In this document: piece by piece, positions 25,372-33,703 of the stretch
How positions within the stretch are numbered: the stretch's first letter is position 1
How the letters are laid out: each line of letters opens with the position of its first letter
Assembly (NCBI GenBank): GCA_029881055.1
Contig: JAOUNH010000002.1
Location: 1 to 47,294 of the forward strand
DNA length: 47,294 bases
Direction of reading: 5' to 3'
Source: Gammaproteobacteria bacterium
Lineage (GTDB): Bacteria; Pseudomonadota; Gammaproteobacteria; Steroidobacterales; Woeseiaceae
Notes under the pieces: generated by a model
The model's input: the letters and a program-made list of their open reading frames with translations, nothing else
Databases searched by the model: none
What the model was told of the DNA's origin: nothing
Position numbers and translations under genes: made by a program

Positions 25372-25790
25372 TTCGCCTGTCCTTCGTCATTGATCGGCAG
25401 CGACATGCGATGGCGTACAACACGAAATATGGCGACACTGCCGAACAACACGAGCAGGAATGGCGCCACCCATAAAGCCAGCGTCTTGCCGCTGAATCGC
25501 GGCCGGTAAAGCACGAAATCGCCGTATCGGGTCACGAGGAAATCCTGGATTTCGGCATCATTTTTACCCTCGCTCATGAGGCGCCTGATCTCACGGCGCA
25601 AATCGGCGGCGATAAATGCATTTGAATCCCTGATGTTCTGATTTTGGCAGGTTACGCAGCGAACTTCGGCGATCAGACGCTCATAACGCGCTTGCATTTC
25701 CGGATCGTCAAACGCCTTCCCCGTATCGATGCCCGAAGCGGAAAATGCGCACAGAACCAACACCAGGACAAGTATTACCCGAGATATCAT
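25368..25790 (-). CDS. ccmH: Cytochrome c maturation protein CcmH
   Basis: A 140-residue periplasmic thiol-reductase with an N-terminal signal/anchor (residues 2-19), the redox motif CVTC (C45, C48) within RCVTCQNQNI, and a C-terminal membrane helix (about 108-127) following the TRYGDFVLYRPRF segment typical of the family. It keeps the heme-binding cysteines of apocytochrome reduced. The frame is open 14 codons further upstream, but the ATG at 25790 is chosen because it forms the 4-nt ATGA overlap with ccmG. Confidence 0.95.
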   Translation of the reverse strand: MISRVILVLVLVLCAFSASGIDTGKAFDDPEMQARYERLIAEVRCVTCQNQNIRDSNAFIAADLRREIRRLMSEGKNDAEIQDFLVTRYGDFVLYRPRFSGKTLALWVAPFLLVLFGSVAIFRVVRHRMSLPINDEGQAK

Positions 25791-26311
25791 TTTTCGAGCT
25801 CCGCTATGCGTGGCACGAACTCCTGTTCCCACATTGCAGGACTCAAGGGGCCGGTAAATCGATAAACGACGTGACCGTCTGCGTTCAACAGGAATGTTTC
25901 CGGCGCACCGTAGGCGCCCCAGTCAATTCCAACCCGTCCGTCTGCATCGAACCCGGACGCAACGTACGGATCGCCCAGTTGCGCGAGCCATTTCAGTGCA
26001 TCGTCCCGATTGTCGCGCCAGTTGATGGCATAAATCGGAACTTCCTGATCCTTGTGCAACTGCATCAGGAAACCATGCTCCGCGCGGCAACCGGCACACC
26101 AGGTCGCCCAGATATTGACCAGCGAAACCTGACCGCGCAGGTCTGCCGTGCTGATGTATCGCGTCGGGTCTTTAAGTGTCGGCAAATTGAACTCGGGCGC
26201 GGGCTTGCCGATGTATTGTGACGGCAATTCGGACGGGTCGCTCCTGAGTCCCAGAATCATGAAAGGAATCAGCAACAGCACCGCAATCAACGGCAGCAAA
26301 AATCGGTTCAT
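25787..26311 (-). CDS. ccmG: Thiol:disulfide interchange protein CcmG/DsbE
   Basis: A 174-residue membrane-anchored thioredoxin-like protein. Helix 4-21 is the anchor; the active site is W71-C72-A-G-C75. The GAYGAPETFLL segment near 125-135 holds the family cis-proline. It passes reductant to CcmH in the periplasm. The open frame continues 39 codons upstream inside ccmF, but the ATG at 26311 overlapping the ccmF stop (ATGA) gives the normal length and anchor. WCAGC replaces the more common WCVPC or WCPTC. Confidence 0.95.
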   Translation of the reverse strand: MNRFLLPLIAVLLLIPFMILGLRSDPSELPSQYIGKPAPEFNLPTLKDPTRYISTADLRGQVSLVNIWATWCAGCRAEHGFLMQLHKDQEVPIYAINWRDNRDDALKWLAQLGDPYVASGFDADGRVGIDWGAYGAPETFLLNADGHVVYRFTGPLSPAMWEQEFVPRIAELEK

Positions 26312-28230
26312 TTGCCGGCTCTCCTGTAGCGCCGATCCGTGACCGTCACCAATCCACCAAGAGCCATGATGAGTGCGCCGATCCAGATAAATCGAATCAT
26401 TGGCTTGTATTGAATTCGGACGCTCCATGCCCCATCGCCAAGCTGATCGCCGAGGGCCACAAACAGGTCTTTGTTCCAGGTCGGATGTATGCCTGCTTCG
26501 GTCATCCAGCTCTTTTGCACACGGTACTGCCGTTTCTGGGGTCGCACGACGGCTATGAAATTGCCATCGCGACGAATTTCGATTACGCCTTCGATGGCCT
26601 CGTAGTTCGGCCCCGCGACTTCACGCACTTCACGCATCTCGAACTGCAGTCCTGCTACCTCCAGCGTGTCACCGACCCGCATTGCACGATCGGACTCAAC
26701 ACCGAAAGCCGAGGTGATCGTTGCGCCGATGACAAAAAAGCCCATACCGAGGTGTGCAATTGACATGCCCAGCGCGGAGCGCGTAATCGCCGGCATTCCA
26801 TCCTGCCGCAGCCAGGAGCGTACGATCGGAATCAGCGACATGATGACTATCCAGGCCGCCGCCGCGACGCCGACGACCAGCAAAAGACTGACTCGCCCGT
26901 AGAACATCAGGGGCAGGATTACGCCCACGAGAACCGCCGCAATGGCCGGCCAACGCAGCATCCGGATCCAGGGCTCTTTGCTTTGCTGCCGCCACGCCGT
27001 GTGCATACCGACACCGAGCAGCAACAGCAATGGAATCATCGGCACCAGGAACGCAACTTCGAACCACGGTGGTCCAATCGAAATCTTGCCACCATTCAGC
27101 ATCTCGACAATCAGTGGCGCCAGCGTTCCCAGGAGGACCAGCGTCGCGGCCACAACGAGCAACACGTTATTCAGCAGTAAAAAGGTCTCACGGGAGAGCG
27201 GACTGAATCCCGCCGTTGAATCCAAAGCCGGCGCGCGCCACGCATATAAAGCCAGCGCGCCAACGACAACGATCGCAAGAAAGCTCAGTATGAAGTAACC
27301 ACGAGTCGGGTCTGTCGCGAAAGCATGCACCGATACGATGATGCCGGATCGCACGAGGAAGGTACCTAACAAGCTCAGCGAAAACGCCGTAATGGCGAGT
27401 AACAAAGTCCAGCTCTTGAACAATCCCCTGCGTTCCGTGACAGCGAGCGAATGAATCAGTGCAGTGCCGACAAGCCACGGCATGAACGAGGCGTTTTCTA
27501 CAGGGTCCCAAAACCACCAGCCGCCCCAACCGAGCTCGTAATAAGCCCACCAGCTGCCAAGTGCTATGCCGAGTGTGAGAAACAGCCAGGCGACGGTGGT
27601 CCAGGGCCGCGTCCATCGCGCCCAATTCATATCGAGGTCACCGCTGATCATGGCCGCGATAGCGAAAGCAAAGGCGACCGAAAATCCGACGTAGCCGATG
27701 TACAGCATCGGCGGGTGGATGGCGAGACCGGGATCCTGCAACAAGGGGTTCAGGTCAGCACCGTCCAGAGCCGCAGGTATGAGCCGCTCGAACGGGTTCG
27801 ACGTCAGCAGAGCAAATAACAAAAATCCGACGGACAACAAGCCCAGCACACCAATAACTCGTGCTCTGAGTGTGTCGGGGACCTCTCTGCTGAAGCGTGC
27901 AACGGCGCTGGTCCAGGCCGCAAGTATCAGTAGCCACATCAACAAAGAGCCTTCGTGAGCGCTCCACACAGCAGAAACCTTGTACAGGGTCGGCAAGGCA
28001 AGTTGGGAATGATTCGCGACGTACAAAACGGAGAAATCACTCTGCAAAAATGCAACGGTGAGGCAAGCGAAGGAAATCGCGATAAACAGCAACTGTCCGT
28101 ACGCAGCGCTGCGCGCTACTGACATTAGAGCGGCATCATTGCGGTGTGCGCCGATCAACGGCAGAACGGCCTGACATACGGCCAGCGCGAGCGCCAGGAT
28201 CAGCGCAAAATGACCGACCTCCGGAATCAT
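26308..28230 (-). CDS. ccmF: Cytochrome c heme lyase subunit CcmF
   Basis: A 640-residue polytopic membrane protein with about 15 hydrophobic helices. The heme-handling tryptophan-rich motif WGGWWFWDPVENASFMPW lies near residues 231-248. Conserved histidines occur in SAHEGSLLMW and AIHPPMLYIGYVG, which probably ligate heme b or holo-CcmE heme. The periplasmic domain near 535-610 precedes the last helix. It receives heme from CcmE and, with CcmH and CcmI, attaches it to CxxCH. The length is normal, and 4-nt overlaps on both sides indicate full translational coupling. Confidence 0.97.
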   Translation of the reverse strand: MIPEVGHFALILALALAVCQAVLPLIGAHRNDAALMSVARSAAYGQLLFIAISFACLTVAFLQSDFSVLYVANHSQLALPTLYKVSAVWSAHEGSLLMWLLILAAWTSAVARFSREVPDTLRARVIGVLGLLSVGFLLFALLTSNPFERLIPAALDGADLNPLLQDPGLAIHPPMLYIGYVGFSVAFAFAIAAMISGDLDMNWARWTRPWTTVAWLFLTLGIALGSWWAYYELGWGGWWFWDPVENASFMPWLVGTALIHSLAVTERRGLFKSWTLLLAITAFSLSLLGTFLVRSGIIVSVHAFATDPTRGYFILSFLAIVVVGALALYAWRAPALDSTAGFSPLSRETFLLLNNVLLVVAATLVLLGTLAPLIVEMLNGGKISIGPPWFEVAFLVPMIPLLLLLGVGMHTAWRQQSKEPWIRMLRWPAIAAVLVGVILPLMFYGRVSLLLVVGVAAAAWIVIMSLIPIVRSWLRQDGMPAITRSALGMSIAHLGMGFFVIGATITSAFGVESDRAMRVGDTLEVAGLQFEMREVREVAGPNYEAIEGVIEIRRDGNFIAVVRPQKRQYRVQKSWMTEAGIHPTWNKDLFVALGDQLGDGAWSVRIQYKPMIRFIWIGALIMALGGLVTVTDRRYRRAGK

Positions 28231-28700
28231 CCCTGGTTACACTCTGAGCCGCGTTCCTGCAGGGGCATCATCTTGTCGTCAACGTGCTTGGCCAGAGATT
28301 CGGCAACCTCAGGCGCCATGTAGTTCTCGTCATGCTTGGCGAGTATCTTGTCGGCTACAAACACTTTGCTCTCATTCATACGTCCGTGAGCAACCACACC
28401 CTGTCCTTCGCGGAACAAATCCGGCAGGACACCGCTGTAAGTCACTGGCAGGTCACAACGCATGTCAGTCACAAGGAAATTGACAGCCAGCGATCCTGCT
28501 TCGCGTTGCACGCTGCCATCGACAACCAGGCCACCGACCCTGAAGTTTCTCTCTTGCGGGTAATTACCTTCAGCGACATCCGAAATCTCGACAAAAAACA
28601 TCATATTTTCGTCGAATGCACGCAATGTCAGTGCCGCGGCGACGGCTACGCCGATAACGGCAAGTCCGACGGCAAGCATGCGTTGCTGTCTTGGCTTCAT
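28227..28700 (-). CDS. ccmE: Heme chaperone CcmE
   Basis: A 157-residue heme chaperone with an N-terminal anchor helix (about 9-27) and an OB-fold periplasmic domain. The covalent heme ligand is H123 with the axial Y127, in AKHDENYMAPEV. It accepts heme from CcmABCD and hands it to CcmF. RNFRVGGLVVDGSV near 51-64 is the typical first strand set. The start ATG overlaps the ccmD stop by 4 nt (ATGA at 28697-28700). Confidence 0.95.
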   Translation of the reverse strand: MKPRQQRMLAVGLAVIGVAVAAALTLRAFDENMMFFVEISDVAEGNYPQERNFRVGGLVVDGSVQREAGSLAVNFLVTDMRCDLPVTYSGVLPDLFREGQGVVAHGRMNESKVFVADKILAKHDENYMAPEVAESLAKHVDDKMMPLQERGSECNQG

Positions 28701-28858
28701 GGTTGTTCCTCGAGCGCTTTTATTCGCACTTCAATATCACGGTAAACCTGATTGTGGCGAACCCTGGCCCGCCACTCAATGAATACAATCACAATAAGAG
28801 CGAGCCCAAAGCAACTCCATACGTATGCGCCGTAGTTACCCATCGCTAATGCGTCCAT
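28697..28858 (-). CDS. ccmD: Cytochrome c maturation protein CcmD
   Basis: A 53-residue membrane protein that a 60-residue length cut-off would miss. The translation begins MDALAMGNYGAYVW, runs through one membrane helix (about 12-28, SCFGLALIVIVFIEW) and ends in a charged cytoplasmic helix with RARVRHNQ and IKALEEQP, the standard CcmD layout. The ATG directly follows the ccmC TAA stop with no gap, and AAGGAGG lies inside the last ccmC codons about 7 nt upstream. The stop overlaps the ccmE ATG. CcmD helps release holo-CcmE from CcmABC. Confidence 0.93.
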   Translation of the reverse strand: MDALAMGNYGAYVWSCFGLALIVIVFIEWRARVRHNQVYRDIEVRIKALEEQP

Positions 28859-29611
28859 TTAAAGACCTCCTTCCGGTGACATAACGAGGTCGCGGACCCA
28901 GCGCGTGCGCCGCTCGCGGTACAGGACTTCTGTCCGTAATCGCCTCGCCAGCATCGCGCCAAAGAGGAACGTGAATCCGAGAATCATCGCCAGCAAGGGG
29001 TACAACATATCGGCATCCATGGCCGGACCACCTTTCTTGAACAGGGTCTGTCCCTGGTGCAACGAACTCCACCAGACGACCGAGTAATGTACGATAACAA
29101 CGTTAACGACGCCCACCAACGCAAGGACACTGCTGGCTTTGTCGGCTTTCGCCGTATCGTCGATCGACGAGCGCAAGGCCATATAACCGAAATACAGGAA
29201 CAGCAGGATCAACTCCGAGGTTAGCCGCGGGTCACCCCACTCCCACCATGTGCCCCACATCGGTCGACCCCAGATGGAACCCGTAACCAGCGCAAGAAAC
29301 GTGAACGTGGCTCCCAGGGGCGCAGCTGCCGCACCGACGGCATGGGCCAGCTTCAGACGCCAGATGAGGCCGATGCCACCACCGACGGCCATGATCATGT
29401 ATGCCATCATCGACAGGTACGCGGCTGGAACATGGATGTAAATTATCCGAAACGCATCGCCTTGCTGGTAGTCCGGGGACGCGACAAAGAGCCCGGCATA
29501 GGTGCCGTAGGCGATCAACATGAGACCGGGCACCGCAAACCAGGGAATAAGCACTTTGGCAATTCGATAGAAATGCGGCGGCGACGCCATCTGATGAAAA
29601 AATTTCCACAT
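28859..29611 (-). CDS. ccmC: Heme exporter/handling protein CcmC
   Basis: A 250-residue membrane protein with six helices. The WWD-type motif WGTWWEWGDPRLTSEL lies near 120-135. The conserved histidines are H60 in IYIHVPAAY and H184 in SSLHQGQ. It presents heme to CcmE in the periplasm. The ATG at 29611 lies only 3 nt after the end of a small ORF carried by an inserted 265-bp element, instead of directly after ccmB. Downstream genes follow without gaps. Confidence 0.95.
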   Translation of the reverse strand: MWKFFHQMASPPHFYRIAKVLIPWFAVPGLMLIAYGTYAGLFVASPDYQQGDAFRIIYIHVPAAYLSMMAYMIMAVGGGIGLIWRLKLAHAVGAAAAPLGATFTFLALVTGSIWGRPMWGTWWEWGDPRLTSELILLFLYFGYMALRSSIDDTAKADKASSVLALVGVVNVVIVHYSVVWWSSLHQGQTLFKKGGPAMDADMLYPLLAMILGFTFLFGAMLARRLRTEVLYRERRTRWVRDLVMSPEGGL

Positions 29612-29614
29612 GAG

Positions 29615-29806
29615 CTAGGGCCTGCTAACACTAAACTGATAAACACTGTTGTGCCCGAAAAGGCGCCAATCAAGGCGCGACGATCGCCGTTTGGTCATTC
29701 CAAATAAGTGAGGAGCAACGCCGGGTGGCACCTTTTTGGGCATAACCCGCAGGGCCGGGGCTATTTTGTCGCCCGGCGGCGTTATCAGTCGCTTATATAG
29801 ATTCAC
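29615..29806 (-). CDS. Small ORF inside the inserted element, coupled to ccmC
   Basis: A 63-codon frame starting with GTG at 29806 and preceded by AGGAG with a 9-nt spacer (29816-29820). It crosses the inner end of the terminal repeat and stops at TAG (29615-29617), where the stop codon is part of the CTAG target. The ccmC ATG follows after 3 nt. The product is basic and Pro-rich (LITPPGDKIAPALRVMPKKVPPGV) with no recognised domain. It may not be a functional protein; its translation could serve to deliver ribosomes to ccmC past the insertion. Confidence 0.35.
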   Translation of the reverse strand: MNLYKRLITPPGDKIAPALRVMPKKVPPGVAPHLFGMTKRRSSRLDWRLFGHNSVYQFSVSRP

Positions 29807-29882
29807 TATATGTTTCTCCTTCTGCCTTGCCGGACAAGAAAATAGCCTCGGCAGTGCTTGTCAGTTTAGTGTTAACAGGCCC
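29618..29882. mobile_element. 265-bp MITE-like element inserted between ccmB and ccmC
   Basis: Near-perfect terminal inverted repeats bound the segment: 29615-29648 pairs with 29852-29885 over 34 bp with three mismatches, of which the outer 25 bp has only one. Both ends sit in CTAG, consistent with a TA duplication at a CTAG target, as in IS630/Tc1-mariner elements. If so, the element is 29618-29882 and the original ccmB-ccmC spacing was about 9 nt. There is no transposase frame, so it is non-autonomous. The family name is not known to me, and the IS630 link rests on the target only. Confidence 0.8.
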
Positions 29883-29887
29883 TAGTT

Positions 29888-30586
29888 CTACTCGTTACTA
29901 ATACGTAAAGCGGCTGCCGTAGCGTACGGGGCCAGTGAAATCGCCCCGACCGCGTACGCGCCGAGGGCCCAGATACCGGTTGCGTAAACTTCGTTACCTG
30001 CCGCCAGCGAAACCGTGTTGGCACCCAGCAATAGTACAGGCATCGCCAGGGGCAGGATCAGGAGGCTAAGCAAGGCTGTGCCGCGATGCAAGCCCACGGT
30101 CAGTGCAGCACCGATCGAACCCAACAGGCTGAGGCAAATCGTGCCCAGAAACAAGGTCAGCATCAGGACACCCATGGCGTCGCCTGGCATGCGGTAGGTC
30201 ATCGCCAGTAGCGGCGATATGAGCACCAGCGGTAGTCCGCTGATCAACCAGTGGGCAAGGGTCTTGCCCAGCGCCAGCACCGGCAGGGGTTGTGGGCTGA
30301 CGAGCAGCTGGTCCAGGCTGCCGTCCTCGTGATCGCTCATGAACAGCGTGTTGAGCGACAGCAGGGTTGCGAGCAAGGCAGCCACCCAAAGCACGCCGGG
30401 GCCGCTGAATGTCAGCTGCTCCGGACTTGGGCCAACCGCCAGCGGAAAAAGCGTGCAGACCATCGCAAAAAAGAACAGCGGATTCAGGACGTCGCCGGGG
30501 CGTTTCCAGGCCAGTAGCAAATCGCGTCGCGCGACAGCCAGCAAACCGGCAAACATCCCTGGTTGTTCCGGAAGGCGATCACTCAT
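29888..30586 (-). CDS. ccmB: Heme exporter subunit CcmB
   Basis: A 232-residue integral membrane protein with six helices. Typical CcmB landmarks are the N-terminal RRDLLLAWKRPGDVLNPLFFF, the central LLSLNTLFMSDHEDGSLDQLLVSPQPL near 75-105 and HWLISGLPLVLISPLL near 112-127. It forms the membrane part of the CcmAB ABC transporter that powers release of holo-CcmE. Its ATG follows the ccmA stop directly. Its stop codon is 6 nt from the outer end of the inserted element, so the coding sequence is intact. Confidence 0.95.
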   Translation of the reverse strand: MSDRLPEQPGMFAGLLAVARRDLLLAWKRPGDVLNPLFFFAMVCTLFPLAVGPSPEQLTFSGPGVLWVAALLATLLSLNTLFMSDHEDGSLDQLLVSPQPLPVLALGKTLAHWLISGLPLVLISPLLAMTYRMPGDAMGVLMLTLFLGTICLSLLGSIGAALTVGLHRGTALLSLLILPLAMPVLLLGANTVSLAAGNEVYATGIWALGAYAVGAISLAPYATAAALRISNE

Positions 30587-31198
30587 CTAGAGACCCACCC
30601 TCACGACCGGGACGTTGATCTCTATGTCCTGGTGCGCCGCCATGACACACATACCACCCTTCAGCAGGTGCTCCTCTGTCAGCTCCATGACCAGCTTTCG
30701 TCCCTCACGGTCGAGGTTGGTGAATGGCTCATCCATCAACCAGAGCGGTACGTCGGCCAACAGCATTCGAGCCAATGCAACGCGCCGCTGCTGGCCGGCG
30801 GACAAGGACCGCAATGGCAGTCGCTTGAGCCTTGCGATCGCAAGCCGATCGCACACAGCGGCCAGATCAACATTGCCCTGCGGCCTGAGAGAGGCCTCAA
30901 AGCGCAGGTTTTCAACCAGGTTGAGATCACCTTTAAGTCCCGTGCGGTGTGCCAGCCAGACAAGCGCGCCGTGAAACTCCTGGCGTTGCCGGTTGACGGG
31001 GATGTCATTCCAGTAAATCTCACCTTTCTCGAGACTCAGCATGCCCGCAATCGCGCGCATCAGACTCGTCTTGCCGCTGCCATTGCGGCCTTCGAGCAAC
31101 AGCAGCTCACCGGGATTTAGCGCAAATCCCAGTCCCTTGAAGAGGCAACTCTCGCCTCGAATCAGCGTGAGGTCTTTTCCGGATAGCTTTGCAGTCAA
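30587..31198 (-). CDS. ccmA: Heme exporter ATP-binding protein CcmA
   Basis: A 203-residue ABC ATPase: Walker A GRNGSGKT (37-44), Q-loop region WLAHRTGLK, signature LSAGQQRR (132-139), Walker B LWLMDEP (152-158) and the switch His in MAAHQD. It hydrolyses ATP to free heme-loaded CcmE from CcmCD. The start appears to be TTG at 31198, since no in-frame ATG lies just upstream; the ribosome binding site is weak. It is the first gene of the ccm operon, so the operon promoter should lie in the 263-nt gap to the divergent AAA-FHA gene. Confidence 0.95.
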   Translation of the reverse strand: MTAKLSGKDLTLIRGESCLFKGLGFALNPGELLLLEGRNGSGKTSLMRAIAGMLSLEKGEIYWNDIPVNRQRQEFHGALVWLAHRTGLKGDLNLVENLRFEASLRPQGNVDLAAVCDRLAIARLKRLPLRSLSAGQQRRVALARMLLADVPLWLMDEPFTNLDREGRKLVMELTEEHLLKGGMCVMAAHQDIEINVPVVRVGL

Positions 31199-31461
31199 TG
31201 GCTTACACTCTGTCGCGAATCGCAGACGCTTGAAAAATTATCGTGAAACACACTAGGCTTTCAGAACATTGCTGCATAAATATAAAGTTAAATCGAAGAA
31301 AAGATTGTGTGCAATTGAGAACTATAAAGTAGCTCGATTCCGGTTTACAAAAACGAAGATCGAATAATAGACTGACCAGCCCGGTCAAGACGTCAATTCG
31401 AAACGACCGGAACCCGACAATACCACTTTAACGCGACCGAATAGTCTGCGGGTAATCACTT

Positions 31462-32745
31462 ATGGAATTGCGACAAGCCGGCCTGTTACAGCAACCCTTC
31501 CGGACGCATGGGAAGCCGCTGGCCGTTTTGTCGTATGCCTCCAAAGTCGCCGCACTCAATATGCTGGCTGACACCTGCGCGCACCCGCATGGCCTGTCCT
31601 TGCTGCAGGGCCCCGCCCTGTCCGGCAAGTCAACACTGATACGCAGTTTCGTGGAGACCTTGCACGAAGACTGCTCTTTCGCCCTGATCAATGGCAAAGG
31701 TCTGAATACGACAAACCTCCTGATCGCTGTACTCAGACAGTTCGGTTATGAGCTGGACCTTAATTCGGCCAACGAGTTGCTTGGCCTCGTGCGAGTCTTC
31801 GCATTGCAACAGGCGGCATCACACAAAGCACCGCTGTTGATCATTGAGAATGCCCAAGATCTCAATCCCAGCGCCTTGCGAGCGCTGAGCGAGCTCGCGG
31901 AATTACGCGTTCGGAACGCCAGCGCTCTGAAGATGGTACTGGTTAGCTCTCGGTCACTGAAGACCATAATGGCGGCGAAGGCCATGGAATCCCTGGCGAA
32001 ACGGGTGGTCCATGATTTTCACCTTCGGCCCATGAACCGGGAAGAAACGAAACTGTATCTGCACACCAAGTTACGCGCGGCGGGCAGCGATTGCCCCGAA
32101 TTCGTCTTTCCGGAAGAAATTTGCCTGGATATCTGGAATGCCTCCGGAGGTTGGCCGGGTATCGCCGATCGCGTCGCGTTGCTCGCACTGGCCGCGGCCA
32201 GGACACTCCCTGTGCACGTCACGGCAGTGGAACATCCGGCGCTGCCGTTGGGAACATGGTCGCAGAGCGAAGTCTCGAATCTGCAGCCCGACGAGATTGT
32301 GCCACCCGCGCCGCCGCGCCTGATCGTGACCAATAATGGCAGCGTCATTAATGAGCTGTCGATGCAAAAGCCGCGCGCCATTATCGGGCGCTCCGAATAC
32401 AACGACATATCGATCGACAGTCGATTTGTGAGTCGACATCATGCCTTGCTGGTGCGACATGGCACGGCGACATTCCTGATGGACCTCAATAGCACAAACG
32501 GCACGTTTGTAAATTCCAAACGGGTTTCAAACCACGTATTGATGCACGACGACGTGATAACGATCGGTCATCACCGAGTCAAGTTCCATGACCCCTGTGC
32601 GACGATCTTTGCAGACTTTGACGGCACCGAATTCGCCGACACGGTGATCATGAAGACGATGGAAGACATGCGCGCTTTACTCGCGCAGGAAAATACGGCC
32701 CTGTTGCCTACCGCGACAGAAAACCTGCCGACGATTCAGACCTGA
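31462..32745 (+). CDS. AAA ATPase (ExeA/GspA-like) fused to an FHA domain
   Basis: A 427-residue cytoplasmic protein. Residues 15-255 form an ExeA-like AAA module with Walker A GPALSGKST (50-58). The Walker B place reads LLIIENAQDL (125-134), so the usual Asp-Glu pair is Glu-Asn and hydrolysis may be impaired. After a linker, residues 285-385 are an FHA domain with GRS (309-311), SRHH (324-327) and LNSTNGTFVN (342-351), which should bind phosphothreonine. No membrane helix or SPOR domain is present. It is divergent from ccmA across 263 nt that are AT-rich, with no promoter that I can call firmly. Its partner kinase is not in the window. Confidence 0.85.
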   Translation: MELRQAGLLQQPFRTHGKPLAVLSYASKVAALNMLADTCAHPHGLSLLQGPALSGKSTLIRSFVETLHEDCSFALINGKGLNTTNLLIAVLRQFGYELDLNSANELLGLVRVFALQQAASHKAPLLIIENAQDLNPSALRALSELAELRVRNASALKMVLVSSRSLKTIMAAKAMESLAKRVVHDFHLRPMNREETKLYLHTKLRAAGSDCPEFVFPEEICLDIWNASGGWPGIADRVALLALAAARTLPVHVTAVEHPALPLGTWSQSEVSNLQPDEIVPPAPPRLIVTNNGSVINELSMQKPRAIIGRSEYNDISIDSRFVSRHHALLVRHGTATFLMDLNSTNGTFVNSKRVSNHVLMHDDVITIGHHRVKFHDPCATIFADFDGTEFADTVIMKTMEDMRALLAQENTALLPTATENLPTIQT

Positions 32746-32751
32746 AGTCCT

Positions 32752-33330
32752 TCAGCCGAAGAACTTGCTCTTAAAGTGCTTGCGGCACATTGATATGTAG
32801 CGGTCGTTGCCACCGATCTCGACCTGCGATCCTTCGGTAACCGCATTGCCGTCGCCGTCCAGCCGCAGCACCATCGTCGCCTTGCTGCCACAGTGACAAA
32901 TAGCCTTCAGCTCACTCAGTGTGTCCGACCAGGCGAGAAGGTATTTGCTGCCCTCGAAGGGCTCGCCCTGGAAATCGGTACGCAATCCGTAGGCCAGCAC
33001 CGGAATATTCAGCCGGTCCGTCACTTCGCTCAACTGAAACACCTGGTCACGTGTCAGGAATTGCGCTTCATCGACGAGAATGCAGTGTAAAGGCTCTTCA
33101 CGATGCTGCGCGTCGACAATGTCGAATAGATTCTCGTCGCTGTTGAAAACTGTGGCGTTGGTCTCAATGCCAATTCTTGACGTAACCTTGCCGGCGCCAT
33201 AACGATCATCGAGCAGCGGCGCCATTACGAGCGTATTCATGCCGCGTTCCCGGTAGTTGTAGCTGGACTGCAGCAGCGCGGTCGATTTGCCCGCGTTCAT
33301 CGACGAATAGTAGAAATAGAGTTTGGCCAT
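32752..33330 (-). CDS. tdk: Thymidine kinase
   Basis: A 192-residue type II thymidine kinase. The P-loop is SSMNAGKST (about 9-17), DEAQFL near 86-91 carries the catalytic Glu, and the lasso/zinc part has cysteines in AICHCGSKA and [16 protein letters not shown] closes the nucleoside pocket. It phosphorylates thymidine to dTMP for salvage. It is convergent with the AAA-FHA gene, with 6 nt between stop codons and no terminator. It appears monocistronic. Confidence 0.95.
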   Translation of the reverse strand: MAKLYFYYSSMNAGKSTALLQSSYNYRERGMNTLVMAPLLDDRYGAGKVTSRIGIETNATVFNSDENLFDIVDAQHREEPLHCILVDEAQFLTRDQVFQLSEVTDRLNIPVLAYGLRTDFQGEPFEGSKYLLAWSDTLSELKAICHCGSKATMVLRLDGDGNAVTEGSQVEIGGNDRYISMCRKHFKSKFFG

Positions 33331-33381
33331 CGGAGTATTGTGGCATCGCTTTATCCGCGATGCACCACCGATAGGCTGAGC

Positions 33382-33606
33382 TTAGCGTCGGAGAGTAAGC
33401 AGATTTCCCAGCGATTGGCGAATGCCACTGCGAGCAGCACTCTCATGTCGACAACTCGGGCATTCATTTGTCAGTCTGCGTCGATCCGAAATGACTTGCG
33501 GCACCGGCGTCACTTTGCCGCGGCGCAGACAGCAGCTGCAAATCACGAGGTTGCTAAGGCGACCCAGCAGGCGGTAATCCACATTGTCTTTAACAGTCGT
33601 GGCCAT
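33382..33606 (-). CDS. Possible zinc-ribbon mini-protein
   Basis: A 74-residue frame with paired cysteines spaced like a zinc ribbon: CSCC near 23-26 and CPSC near 49-52, separated by a basic, Pro/Val-containing stretch. A GGAG lies about 10 nt before the ATG. No family is recognised. It falls in the 373-nt stretch between tdk and the membrane-anchored unknown, which holds nothing else convincing. The four-cysteine arrangement and start context support a gene, but the short length means chance cannot be excluded. Confidence 0.45.
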   Translation of the reverse strand: MATTVKDNVDYRLLGRLSNLVICSCCLRRGKVTPVPQVISDRRRLTNECPSCRHESAARSGIRQSLGNLLTLRR

Positions 33607-33703
33607 AACAGTACTCCGGCAACAGCTTCAGCCGTTCGAAGTATCGTTTTCGCATCCCCGGGAAGATTTGGCCAGCAAATGCGGCCGTTTCGTACGAGTT
33701 TTG

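Noticed and set aside
29612-29887. Degenerate ccm gene or a full insertion sequence
   Set aside because: The segment is bounded by inverted repeats and has no transposase remnants. The neighbouring ccm genes are complete, so a short non-autonomous element explains it better.
31199-31461. Promoters for ccmA and the AAA-FHA gene in the divergent gap
   Set aside because: The gap is AT-rich and has TTGACC- and TTTACA-like boxes, but none pairs with a good -10 at 16-18 nt. Promoters must exist here, but I cannot place them.
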